A stretch of DNA of 64,000 bases, taken from assembly GCA_033063855.1 (NCBI GenBank), contig CP093830.1, positions 1,054,854 through 1,118,853 on the forward strand. The letters run 5' to 3'. Positions 25,747 to 38,054 of this stretch are shown here, one piece after another. The translations under genes and the position numbers were made by a program. Within the stretch, counting starts at the first letter, position 1; each line of letters starts with the position of its first letter. The notes beneath the pieces were generated by a model. That model was given only the letters and a program-made list of their open reading frames with translations. It was not told where the DNA came from and ran no database searches. This DNA comes from Smittia aterrima (lineage: Eukaryota > Arthropoda > Insecta > Diptera > Chironomidae).

Positions 25747-28700
25747 GACAAAGATGATTTCACAGCAAATTTTGACTGATGTTCAAGAGCTTACTAAGAT
25801 CATCGAACTTATCATGACAACGCATGACAAAAACGAATCAATCTCTTTCGAGTTATGAAAACTAAACATGCAAATGATGAGGCAAACATGAGAAACATTC
25901 TGTGAATTCCATCAGAGCTTAATAAAAAATTTTCATTGAAAATTTGCATGCTCTTTAGTTAGCGTCGTAATCTCGTCTTTATTGAAGTTTTAGAGCTCGT
26001 ACATAAAGCACAACGTTTATTAGATTGTCGAGGAAATTTGCAAAGCATATAAGAACGAAAAAAAATTGTGGCTCGTATCTCAACGACGAAATGGGAACGA
26101 CCCTCAGCTTTGTCATTTCCTCAGCTTCTTCCTCAGAAATATTCTCTCAAATATAAGAAACGCCACGGTCAAGAGGTTTAGACGTTTTTATGAGACACGA
26201 TGATTAATGACCGTAACCTAATTTCTTCAAATTTTATGATAAACATCATAAAACATTCTCATAAATACCGGAATACTCTTCATGGGAAGAAAAGCAGAAG
26301 AATTTCCTTATCTCATCGGATATTTGAGCCTTGCGTGCGACGCTTTAATCCGTGATAAATAATAACGCTTAGAGCACTTTGAGGGAACGTTCTCAATCTC
26401 ATAATTGGCTTCTAAGAGCTAATGCCGTTCAAAAGCAAATCATATTCTTCCGCAAGGTAAGGAAATTCATTTTCGCTTCTTAAAAGATAAAGAGGAGATG
26501 TGACTAAAGGTTAGAGTCGACGACAACACGCTTTCATCAACCAACAAGACGGAAAAGCTCCGAGGGAGGAAAATGAGAAAAGTTCATGAAAATGAGAATT
26601 AAAATTATCCGCTTCGTAAAGCCGAATGACTGTAGCAATGTCAACGAAGCGGGAAAGGAATCATCAAGCTTCGAGCTGGCGATTAGATGTAACTGTTTTG
26701 CTTTCGACATTTGTGCTAGTCGTGCTTGTGAATTTTTCCTCATCGCGTTGATGAATCGAAAGAAATACGACATCAGAGCGAGAGAAAGAACGCCGCGAAG
26801 GGGAGAATAATTCGCTTCCCACTTCATGCCTTCACCTCGTTATCTCCAACCGTTAATATTGAACAAATAATCATCATCATCGTGACGATAATTTATTCTT
26901 TCAAATGACGTGAATTGAACATAATATTCTCATTCTTTCTCATCTCCCCCCTCAACATTCATTCGCATCAGCAGCGCAAAGCTTTAGTCTGTTATTGACT
27001 TGAAACAAGTCGCTTTCGGTTTGTTTCACTGCACGGTGTTTATACGAATAGAGCAAATGGATGAGCAAATGTGCCAAAACACATCACATTAAGATCACTC
27101 GCTGCTCTTCGTCGTTTTCGTTGGATTCATTGACAAGTAAAGAGAAAATATTTGTCGATGATAAATCTCGAGGGAAAAAATGTTGATTCGCGTATTAACT
27201 TCTTTGATCTCACTCTGGCTTATCACATCAAATAGATTGCTCAACAATGTTCAACATAACGCGAGTCATCAGATAAACGAAACAGAAAAAAAGTGAATCG
27301 ATAACTCACTAACCGTTCAATGGATGAAATCCGTTTTTGTCATTAGAACTCGTACTTGTCTGCTTTAATCAACTAAAGTGAGCGACTTGCTATCATTGAC
27401 AAGCGCAAAATCCTGTGCTTCACTAAAGACTCGCAAATCCATCTGGAACAAGAAATTTTTTTTTTTCGCCAACAAAGCTTTTCTGAAAATGAAAAATTTT
27501 TATGAGTTCGCAATGAATCGCTTCGGTGTTTTGCTATAAAAGCGCCACTTAATCATTCCCCGTGTTTTCAATTTCATTGTTTGCATCGAGTTTGGTTTGC
27601 AATCGTTTCAAACAGAGAGATTGTCGAGGGGTTTCATCGCGTAACAGTTGGAGAGAACTATGCCACTCGTGAGTCGACAACATTTCTCATCTTTTCTTTG
27701 TTGAGCCACAGCCTGACGTCAAACTATTGCATTCACGTCATGATGGAGAGCACAAATGGTGTCGAGATAGCTTTTCTTTCCTGCTTCGACTGCTGAATTT
27801 TTAATCTGCTTTTTCGGCTCTCGTAAGAAGTCAAGTTGTTCGACAAGTTCGTCGTGTTGCGGGGAGTAAAGAAAGAAGAGGAAGCTGGCAAGGATAGTAG
27901 AAGATTCGTGAAATATTTATCATTATCTGAGGCAGCAGAGAAGCCAAGGATGATCAATTATGCAAGAGGACTTGACATGCTACAGAAGAAAACAATTGAT
28001 GAGTGTTTCAATAATTCCTCGGTTCGTAGGCAGAGCAATCTCATGACTTTCATGACTTTCCACAATTTGTGTTTAAAAATGAACAAACCCGTTGGTAATA
28101 AATCTCACAACAAAGCCAAGTGTGAAAAGTGAAGTGAAAAATGTATCATTGTGAGCTTTTTTCTCGACAGCAATTATTCAACCTGAGCCCGAAATATTTT
28201 ATCCGCATCACAATGACGTTGCAAATTTTCATTGAATTTTCCACTTCCAAACTCGTTTGTCTGTTTTCATTCAATCAGCGTTTACTATTTGCCTGACAGA
28301 AACCAATTACCTTTGCCACGTTGATTAAAAAATACTTTCCACGAAGAGAGACGAAAAACGAAAGCGATGAAAAATTGATTGGACGACTGTTGTACATTGA
28401 ATCGCATCAACTGCACTATTCATGAAGCAAAGCTAGCGTTCATTGCATTATCCACTTTTTTTTAGTGGTATGCGCTCCAAGCTGAATTATTATTTATTCA
28501 TTGTAGATTGCAGTTTCAAACATGAAAAATGCATAAAACTTTAAAAGCTTCCATTTCATTTGTACACATTCAACTTCCTCCTCTGGAGCTTTCCAAACCA
28601 TTTTCATCTCGTCTTTTCATATTTCAATTAAATCTCAATTTGCAACGAATCACTCACGAGCATTGCATTCTTAATTAAATGTCGTGCTGATGTATAATTT

Positions 28701-31700
28701 GTCTTTCAGTCTAGGACTCGTCGCTGAGGTCGTTAAACGGTCGCGCATTCATTTCGAAATTGCATTTTTAAATAACGTAAATTACACGAGCTCACTTTTG
28801 ATATAGCGATTCGCTTTTGTGTGTGATTAATGAGGGTTAGAAAATTCTCCCGGTGTAATTAACAGACTGTGAATAATGGCAAAGTGTAAAAATCATTGTT
28901 CCAACCTTTTACTGGAGAAAAAAGTTCATTAAAAATGAATCTTCACTTCGAAATCTTCAAGTTAAAGTGAGATCATTAATTCACTTCCGCGACTGTCTCA
29001 ATCTCCTTCAAGAAGCTTTCAAAAGAAGTTGTCATGAAAGAGCTTTCCTCATCTCGAATTTCAATTCCGTCAACGTCTTCACTTTTCCAAGATTTCTAAA
29101 CGAAGTGGTCCTTCCTCCTCAGAATCATGAGAAACTTTTTCGGATGATTTTGGTTAAGCAAGGCACGAATCGTTTCGTTTTCAGGTGAGTTCGTGAGTTA
29201 AGTCTTTAAATTGATTCAATGAATCTTTTAACCAACTTGATTTCCACTTTATTTCAACTGCTTTGCTTCAGTTGACATCATTGAAGACCTTCCTCAGATT
29301 GAATCACTTTTCATGAAATTTTATTGCGAGGAATACGCCTCTTTAGCAGTTTTTCACTTTGATTACTCAGCCGAAACAGCAAAAGCTTCCGGAAAGCGAT
29401 TTAATTAAACCATAAGACCCTTGTTTGTTTAATTAAAAGGAAATCGTTATCGGGAACAAAGGGAAAAAGCAGTTTTCTCATTAGCAAGTCAGTTAGATAG
29501 TCGATGTGAGTTTGTGAGTAAATGATAAAAGTTTCGAATTGTTTGTCCTTGTTAGGAGAGTTCGTTCATTTTGATGAAGATCCCTCACTTGGGTCAAAGG
29601 AATTTTGAAATAAATTTCACTCTTTCCTATCCACCACACACAAACGCAATATCCTCAGGTAAAGTCGTTAGACATCCCACTTCGGATCATTAATGAAATT
29701 GCAAAATAAACTTTTTATTCTACGACTCGTAAATCCGCCAAATTATTTAATGACTGATGTCGACAGAAATAAAACTTGGGCGTCGCTTTAATGATGTCAG
29801 ACAGGAATAAAATCTTTATCATCAATTTGTGGATGAGCAATGCTGTAAAATTTAGAGATCATTACGATGAGAATTTTTCTTTTGAGCGAAAGTCGTCGAG
29901 TCAGCCGCAGAGTCGTAAAGAAGGCAGCGATTAACAAGGAAGAGCAAAAAAAAATTCTAAAAAATCGATAATGGAAGAAATATTTTAGCGAACTGCATTG
30001 TCATTGCTTGTGCTTTCTCTCAGATATTTCTTTTTTTGTCGAAGCATGTTTTGGCAGATTCCATCGAGAAAACTAAGAGAGCTTAGAAAAACATCGTAAA
30101 ATTAGTTTTAGAGTAAAATAAATTTCTTAGAATTTTCCGTAAAATTGAATCAAAAGTCTCGTTTCATTGAAGCAAAGCGAAGCTCAACTCGAAAGCTTTC
30201 CGAGTTACCTCAGGCTACGGAAAGCTTTCATAAGCTACAGAGATTGCAGTTTTCAAGAGAAAATGAAAAAAAGATTATTAAATTTCATAAAGTGGCAGAA
30301 TTATGTTCTCCTCTAGCTTTAAACATTTTTACCTTATCCAGTTTGCTCTCTCGTGTTTCCTTCTTGATGATGCATAATGAACTTTCTTTAAAATAGCTTC
30401 ACTGCAGTCGTAAGCTTGCATAATGTTATTGATTTTTCTTTGTCGTTCTATCTTTATTCAAATCAGCAGCTCTGTGTTGAAAATGAAACGATTTCTTTGA
30501 ATATTGAGAAATAATAATGTCAAAGGTTTAAAGTCAACGGGAAAATCAATTTTCTCATCAAGAGATTTAAGCTCTTCAAATTTCGATTCGATTCTCTGGA
30601 AAGTTATGATCAGGCTTAATAGAAAATCCTTGTTAATTTCGAGATGAGTTTACCAATATTGAAAGGATCGATTCATCGTTTTGTTAGAGACAAATTACTT
30701 CTCGATGCATTGAATTTTCCATTCCAATCTCTCTCTCTCGTTCGTTCGTATCGAAGAGCTTAGGAGAAAGCACATTGAATAATTCTGTGAATTCAACCTT
30801 TCTTACCTTTCGAATGTCATTCAGCATGCATAAGCTTAGAATTTATTTTTAGTTCGATTCACTGCTAAACAACACGCAAGCCTCAAAATAAACTTTCGAC
30901 TCAACAAGCTTCTGTTTGTTTTGAGCTTTTGGAAATCTTTCAAACTGAAACGAAAAAGGATTTCAAAAGATTTTGGAGTTTTGCTTAAAGGAAAACTGTT
31001 TATCATCTTCTTTAACCATTAATCACTTAAATAATCGACCTCAAAATGAATCCTTTTCTGAGGTCAAGACGATTTCGTATTCCTGAAAGTGAACTTCCTT
31101 GAATGATGATTACTTTTTGATCCTTTAAAATAAATCAATCAAAAAGCAATTTTAGAAAATCTACCGACCATGAATGAAACATTTCAGAGGGTCCAGTGAG
31201 AGTCCATGAAATTAACATTCCACACATGAGCTATCGCTTCAAATATCAATAAAATCCAACGGTCTTCGTGAATCACTTTACAACGAACGATAAAAAAGAA
31301 AAACATTTACTGCCACCTGAGCTTTCGCACTTTGCTGAATGCGCTAAAATTGAAAGCGAACGCCAATGTTTATAAACATCAGCAGAAATGACTTTGGCGC
31401 CGCTTTTCATTCGTTTTGTTTTATTTCCTTAGCTTCTCATACTCAAGAGAAATGACACATTCAGGAGTTGGATCGTAAAATCGAAACGAGAAACTTCCAG
31501 AGCAAAATATTCCAGTTTGTCACTTTCACCAGAAATTAATCCTCGAGATGAATCTCCTCATGACTATTCATAACTCTCAGTGCTATCGGAAGTTTTAAAT
31601 GAAATAAATTTGCCCTCGCACGTTGTTAGAATGAAGATTCAGCTTTAGATAGTGACAGTGTCTTCATATCAGGTCGAAAAAGCATTTTGAACCTTGAAAT

Positions 31701-34700
31701 GTGAGACAGGAAAGATAAAGCGAATATGATTTATAGTCGAAGGCACATATTGGACTTTTTTTTACGAGCTTTCGCATGCTTTTATGAGTTGGAACATTTC
31801 CATTTACGAAAAAAAAAGTTTTCGACGACATCATGTTCTGTGGAGAACTTTCCTTAGTAGGTCGAGAAAAATCTCAGAATTGTTTCTTTTTGATGAAGCA
31901 ATAAAACGTAAGTTGAAAGCAGATCTGCGTCTCAATTAGGCGAACGGTGTGATAATACTGTGAAGTGTCGGGGAAAAGGAAAGATTAAATTTTAATGCGT
32001 TGGTGAAAGCTGAAAAAACAGCGGCCCGTTGATGTTGCTTAACGATCGAGAAAGAACTCGAAAAGATTTATTTTAATCCTCGATCCGGAGAATCATTTCA
32101 CAAGCATGTTCAACACTAGCCAAACTAATTTCATTATTGTTAAACAAATCCTCCAGTTGCAAATCTCCAATTAATTATAATTATCGCCTTCGGGTGGACT
32201 CGCTTTAAATGACATTTGTAGGAGGAGAGGAAGCGCATAATTATAAAATTAATAAACGGTTAATATTTTCCACTCCCGGGCTGTCGTAAGCTGCTAGTCG
32301 AGAGAAATTTAATTTAGTTTGCTGTACATAAATATTATGACTTGACTCGACAGCATTCAACAGACATATAATCTTGTAAAAATCTCCATAAATTTTATTC
32401 CTCGAGTTTCCATCTTCTCTCCCTCGGATGGTACAAGCAAGGAATAAACTTTCGTTAATGATGAAAATTTTCGACGAAAGAATGAGGCGTTCACGCAATA
32501 AATTCACATTAATTTTGAATTTTCTTCTTTGTCATGTTCCGCTTGTTTTATATTTTCTCGAAGATCGAAGCTGCTCTCGACAATAAAATATTTCAAATAT
32601 CGCTTTGAGGATAAGACGTGAGCATGTCAATAATGAAATTTTATGCATTTTCATGCATTTTGACAAAGCTTGGGATGCATCGATGACTTGAGTAGCTTCT
32701 CTCTTAAGATTTCCCAGAAACCTTTTAGCAAATATTGATTGCCATGACTTTAACAAGTCACGAGCATGAATTCCAATTTCTCTTCTTGCAACAGTTTGTG
32801 CTACGAGATTCGAATTTCCCTGGCAACGTTCCTGAATATTTGAGAGAATCAACATGCGCTGCATTTTTTTGCATGAATAATTCAAAAATTAGATTTCATC
32901 GTGAATTTGTTGGAAAATCTTTCCGTGCAGCTCTCACCGTCAAACATTCAGGCATCAACAAATCGCTTTGAACGGATGATTACGGTTTATGTCGCATCCT
33001 CTATCTCTCATGGCAATCAATACTCTCATTGTTTGTTAAAGGATATGTTAACATAAATTTCAGCCGCAAAGGCTTGAAGCAGATTTTTGCAGAGCAGAAT
33101 ATTTGATGAGATTCCATTAACAGAAAATATTTTGTCAAATGGATTTTCAAGTACGAGTGGGGATTGAAAAATTCTTTCTGAAACTATAATTTCACTCCAA
33201 ACTCATTCGCTCATGTTTCGTTCATTAACAAGAACCGCAAATTACATTTGATGTGATTACCGAAAAAGCTTTCCTATGTCGTCACTAACGAGTTTGTTTG
33301 TATTTGCATTAGTTTCACTTAAAACGGGTCGTGCTTGAAATTTTAATTTCCACAAACACGTCGAGAGTGAACGGAGAGGACTTGAAGAAAAAGCTTTGAT
33401 GGAAGTTCTTCATTCAAACTTTGCTTGAACTCGAACTCTTCAAAAGGTGAAAAGGTATTTTTAATTAAATTAACACTATGCACTTTAATCTTCACATTTT
33501 ATGAACAAAGTTTATGAAGAAAGATTTATTTCCCTAGAGAATCTCAAAGCAGTCGCTTGCGGTTTATTCCAAAATCCAAACCGCGGTTCGTTTTCATTTG
33601 TAATATCCGACGAGACGATAAGAGTTGACAGGTTGAACACCGACATTATCCCGATTGAATCTCGTTGATCTCGCCTGCAAAAAAACCATCGAGGGACGAT
33701 TTTGAAATTTCTATGAACAACCATTTAGTTCCGCTTATAATTTGTCGAGCCTCGATGAATGATTTATTTGACAAAAAGGGAGAACATTTGTCATTTTATC
33801 GTTTCGACATTGATTAGTCATCTATCATTAGCTCTACTATTCAATTATTGGAGAGAGTCGAGTGATACTGACCTTCGGCGAATATTTTGTTTTTCACGTT
33901 ATCTCGCGTGTTGTCAGCCATCCAATAATATCATTAATTATTCCGTTTGGCCATCAATGCCTGGTATGACTTTAAATCTCTGGAGCACCGGGAAACAGAG
34001 GTTGAAGTTTAAATGCAAATAATTGGTTTAAAACGGGAACAATTAATAATTAATAGATTTATTATTCCGCTCTCGTTGCAGTTTGCTTATTTGCTCAAGC
34101 GGCAGTTGGCAAATGAAACATTCTCTTAATGAGCTTTCATTGATTTTTCTGTTGTCCGACTCATTAAGCGTCACTGTCGCTAGGTTTTAATTATGCGGAC
34201 TATGTAGTTAAAATTAAGTGGTTCGGTTTAACGCATCATTGATCGGAGCATGAACTTTCAACAAACAAACAGAACGGCATTTTGCTTGTGGACGATTCCC
34301 AAGGGCTCATTCGAAGATAACTCGACGAGCATGAAAAGTGAATGAATGCGAGTGTGAGATTTATGGGAAAACTTTTGTATCGATGGAGCTTTCAACTGAA
34401 GTTTGATAAACAACCTCAAGCAATCTTTGTTTAAATGGTTTTGTGGAAATAGAAGAATGAGCAGCTCAAAATAATTTGAACGAACTCTCGCCGAACTTTG
34501 GAAATTTTCCATCTCCTATGAGAATAATAATTTTGTTGATTTTCACTTCTCGGAATAAATTTTTCCGTTCTCCGCTTTCACGCCTTCTACAACAACACGT
34601 GGTCGATGGTTCAACAAACAAATATCAGCTTAGAGCGATTTGTTAAAATACTTTGAAAGCGACGAGAGTATTTCGCCTTTTCGAGCGTTGAATGAGTCAA

Positions 34701-35124
34701 CATGAGTAATTGAACAACATTGATAAGCGATGAAGAGTGCGCTCGCACTCACCTCTTAATTAATCGATGTCAAGGTGTGTACGTGCAGAACGAGAGATAA
34801 AACAATTAATGCAGAACTTTAATTACCGGTAATGAGTTGCATCACACGTTTTTGTTCGAAATATTTATTGAAACGTCATTTTTTTTCGTGATTCACTTTC
34901 TGTGATTTATATCAAGTGAACTTCGATGTGTTGGAACCATTAAAAGTGTATTGATATTTGATATTTATTCGCGATAACAACGTCAAGAGAAGATAACGAT
35001 AAGTGAAAAGTCTGTCGATACTTCAAACAAAAATTACTAACTCGATTCGTAATTCGTTTTAGTCAAGCCTTAAACACCAAACGTACAACATTTCACGGGA
35101 AAAGTGTTTCACGCGGATGATAAA
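25747..35124. other. About 9 kb with no convincing gene
   Basis: AT-rich sequence between the TTLL gene and the UGT gene. Open frames are short and mostly lack a true ATG. The one place with promoter-like organisation is 27535-27674, listed separately. I recognised no transposon, tRNA, rRNA or CRISPR-like array. Confidence 0.5.
27535..27674 (+). promoter_or_regulatory. Possible TATA promoter with a tiny first coding exon
   Basis: TATAAAAG at 27535-27542 is followed about 120 bases later by ATG CCA CTC (27660-27668), which is directly followed by a consensus 5' splice site GTGAGT (27669-27674). This fits a short first exon encoding Met-Pro-Leu. A frame open from about 27828 to 28132 encodes a charged segment (VKKEEEAGKDSRRF) and could be the next exon, but no acceptor with both a good tract and the right phase was found. 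Speculative. Confidence 0.2.
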
Positions 35125-36751
35125 ATGAAAAGTCTTATCATCAGTTTAGTTATTATCGTCATGACGTCGACGAATTACGGAGTGATTGGGTCAAATATTT
35201 TAATGATCTTTCCAGCGCCAAGCTATTCACACACAATTGCGGCTAAAGTGCTAGCGAAAAACCTCGTCGAGCGTGGTCATTCAATCACATTGTTAACCAC
35301 TGATGCTCGACCGATGAATCATCCAAACATCACACAAATTGATCTCAGCTTTAGCTATCAGCTTTGGAACGATGGATTTGACTTTGTATATTACAAGGAG
35401 AACAATGTGGGCATCGAGAACATGATTGAAAGCTTCGCTCACACGATTTACGATGTTCTTGTAATGCAACTAAGCTCACCCGATGTTCAGAGTTTAATAA
35501 AAAATACAAATCGAACAAAGTATGACTTGGTGATTGTCGAAGCAATGGGATTTCTTCCTTATCACGCGTTTGGTGAATTATACAACGCTCCACTCATGGG
35601 ATTTAATTCGTTTGATGCTCCCATGGACTTTCACATGTCTCAAGGAAATTACGTTAATCCGTTTGTCGTCAACGAGGCTGCTCTCTTTCCATATCTCGCC
35701 GATTTATCGTTTCTCGAGAGGTGGAATGTGATTAGGACAATGGCTAAAATAGCGTGGACTGTTGTCATCAAGCCAGATATTCTCAATCGCTACAAGTATC
35801 TCATCAAAACTTACTTTCCAATGGTCGAGGCGTCCCCACAAGAACTCCTCGACCGCGTCGAATTTCTAATGATCAACACACATCCTGCTTTAGGATTCGT
35901 ACGCCCACTCGTCCCATCAACAATTCAGCTTGGATTTATTCACATCGAACAGGCGAAACCTTTGCCAATCGACCTTCAGAAATACTTGGACGGCTCCAGG
36001 AACGGCGTGATTTATTTGAGTTTGGGATCAAACGTAAAGGCTTCAAAACTAAACCCAAAATATATTAAAACGTTCCTTCGAGTGTTCGAGTCACTCGATT
36101 ACGATGTGATATGGAAATGGGAGACAAATGAAATGGAAAACAAGCCGGAAAATGTCATGCTATCAAAATGGCTTCCGGTAAGAATGCGACGAAATTTATT
36201 TTGGGTCTCTTGCTTATATTGAAATTTTTCTCTTTCTATAGCAACGCGATTTACTTGAACATCCAAAAGTCAAACTGTTCATCACGCAAGGAGGCCATCA
36301 GTCAATGGAGGAGGCAATTCACTGTAAAGTGCCGCTTTTAGTTATTCCCTTCCTCGGTGATCAATATGCGAATGCCAACAGGCTAGAAAAGCTAAAAGTT
36401 GGACTTCAATTGGATTTGCTGGAAATGAACGAGGAAAATCTTCGTGAGAAAATTATTGAAGTTACGCAGCCTGAATTTAAAGAGAATATGGAGAAGCTTC
36501 ACGATTTAGTTTATGATCAACCAATCTCATCGATAGAGAAAGCAATTTTCTGGGTAGAGCATGTCATTCGCCACAAGGGCGCAAAGCATCTCGAGTTTAA
36601 AGGAACAACTGTTCCAATTTATCAAGCGCTTTGTCTTGACTTCGTTGCTATATTTATCGTTCTCACAATTTCCACAACATATTTGAGTTGGAAACTTCTA
36701 GGAAAACTCTTCAAACGCTTTTCATCGCAAAATAAAAGAAAGAATGAATGA
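35125..36751 (+). CDS. UDP-glycosyltransferase (UGT)
   Basis: An ER membrane enzyme that transfers sugar from a UDP-sugar to small lipophilic substrates, used in detoxification and in handling hormones or pigments. Exons 35125-36177 and 36242-36751 give 520 residues, typical of insect UGTs. Seen: a signal peptide at about 1-23; PAPSYSH with the catalytic histidine near residue 35; the donor-binding signature KLFITQGGHQSMEEAI continuing to PFLGDQYANA; a C-terminal transmembrane span (about 480-502); and a tail ending KRKNE, a KxKxx-type ER retrieval signal. The start is the first true ATG; the frame extends upstream only through GTG. A poly(A) signal is at 36913. No UGT paralogue is adjacent, and the substrate cannot be told from sequence. 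Confidence 0.95.
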
Positions 36752-36912
36752 AGAGCTGAAGAGATGCAGTGCTTGAAGTTGAAGAGTGATTAAAAAATCT
36801 CCGCTCGTTGCAATTTTAATTAATTTTTTTCTCTCTCACTCGCTTTCGTCTGGATTTGCTGTTGCATCTCAACACATCTTAACAGACACTATGAGTTAGA
36901 TAGATAATACGA

Positions 36913-36918
36913 AATAAA
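36913..36918 (+). terminator. Polyadenylation signal of the UGT gene
   Basis: AATAAA lies 162 bases after the UGT stop codon, the first clear signal downstream. Confidence 0.55.
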
Positions 36919-38054
36919 ATATTTTAGAATCTGAAAATCTCTTGAAAATGAAAATTCCTGAAAATGAAATTCCGGAAAAGCTGAAGCTCGTTGAATCGGT
37001 AACTTAATTTAAAAACAACACAGTCGACCAGAACTGAATGATTTTGGAGAAGCTGTTCACGTCTGTCTTCATTTTCTGAAGACTTTGATGTTTTTTCTGC
37101 ATTAACAACGACGAGGAAAACACGTCCTACCTTGAAGGCATTTTCATTAAATTTCCATCGCTCAACGATAAAGTTTCCGCTTTCAATTTTCAAACTTTGC
37201 CACCCTCAACTGACTTTATCTTCTTCCTTGGAGAAAATTAGTTCAACGTAGACTTTTCATTTGTTGCAATTAGCAGTCTGATAAATATATTTTCAACTTC
37301 GACTTCTCTCTCTCTCCCGCTGAAATTGGAAATTTATCTCGTCGCTGGAACAACAACAAAGAAAACTTTCTCGATCAATTAGAAAGAAAAGTTTTTTCTT
37401 CTTTTTCGTGAAACTTAACTTTCTTTCAATTTTCTTTTTATCTTCAGTGAATTTTCATATAGTTTCAAGTAATCCTAATTATCTTTAATGAGTTCATTTC
37501 TTCAAGAAAAATTTTGTAAAGCTTTGTTTTCGGAAAAGGAGGAGAGATTTTATCCTTAGGAAAAAGTAATTAAACGTTAATTAATAGGTCGACTTAAATG
37601 CGATTTATGGGCAACGGAAATTTGTTTCTTCTTCTTTCTCCTCTCTCACTTAACTAATGTGATCTGCTTTTAGAATCGTTTTTTTCATCGTCGTCTACAA
37701 TATCATACAAAGTGTAAGCGCGAAATTAATTGAATTTATCTAGAAAAGATTCTCTCGTCGTCTACGAAGATAATCTTTTGAAATTTCTTGGTCGAAGTGA
37801 AGCTTGATGTTGGTTGAGTCTATTTTGAAATAGCAATTCAATTATCTCGATTCCGAATAAAGTGTAATCAACCTTTGTTGAGTTTGACCTATAAAACCAA
37901 ATCTAATCAGACGATTAGAGACTCAAATCGATTCAAACAACTTCAAGCTTGGAGTTCTACGACGTTCGGTTTGGTCTAGCAAATTACAAAGCATATTTTG
38001 CTATTTCCTCTTCTCTCATATTTCCAGCTCAAAAAACAGATCAATGATGTTTAG
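36919..38054. other. Intergenic, between convergent UGT and Patj
   Basis: About 1.1 kb between the ends of two convergent genes, presumably containing the Patj 3' UTR (read leftward). No coding frame or RNA gene was recognised. Confidence 0.6.

Noticed and set aside
28967..29188. 73-codon plus-strand frame ending next to TTTTCAG/GTGAGT
   Set aside because: Begins only with GTG, and the splice-like sequences at its end are ambiguous; no recognisable product.
35104..35124. Upstream extension of the UGT frame
   Set aside because: It begins with GTG; the ATG at 35125 starts a clean signal peptide.
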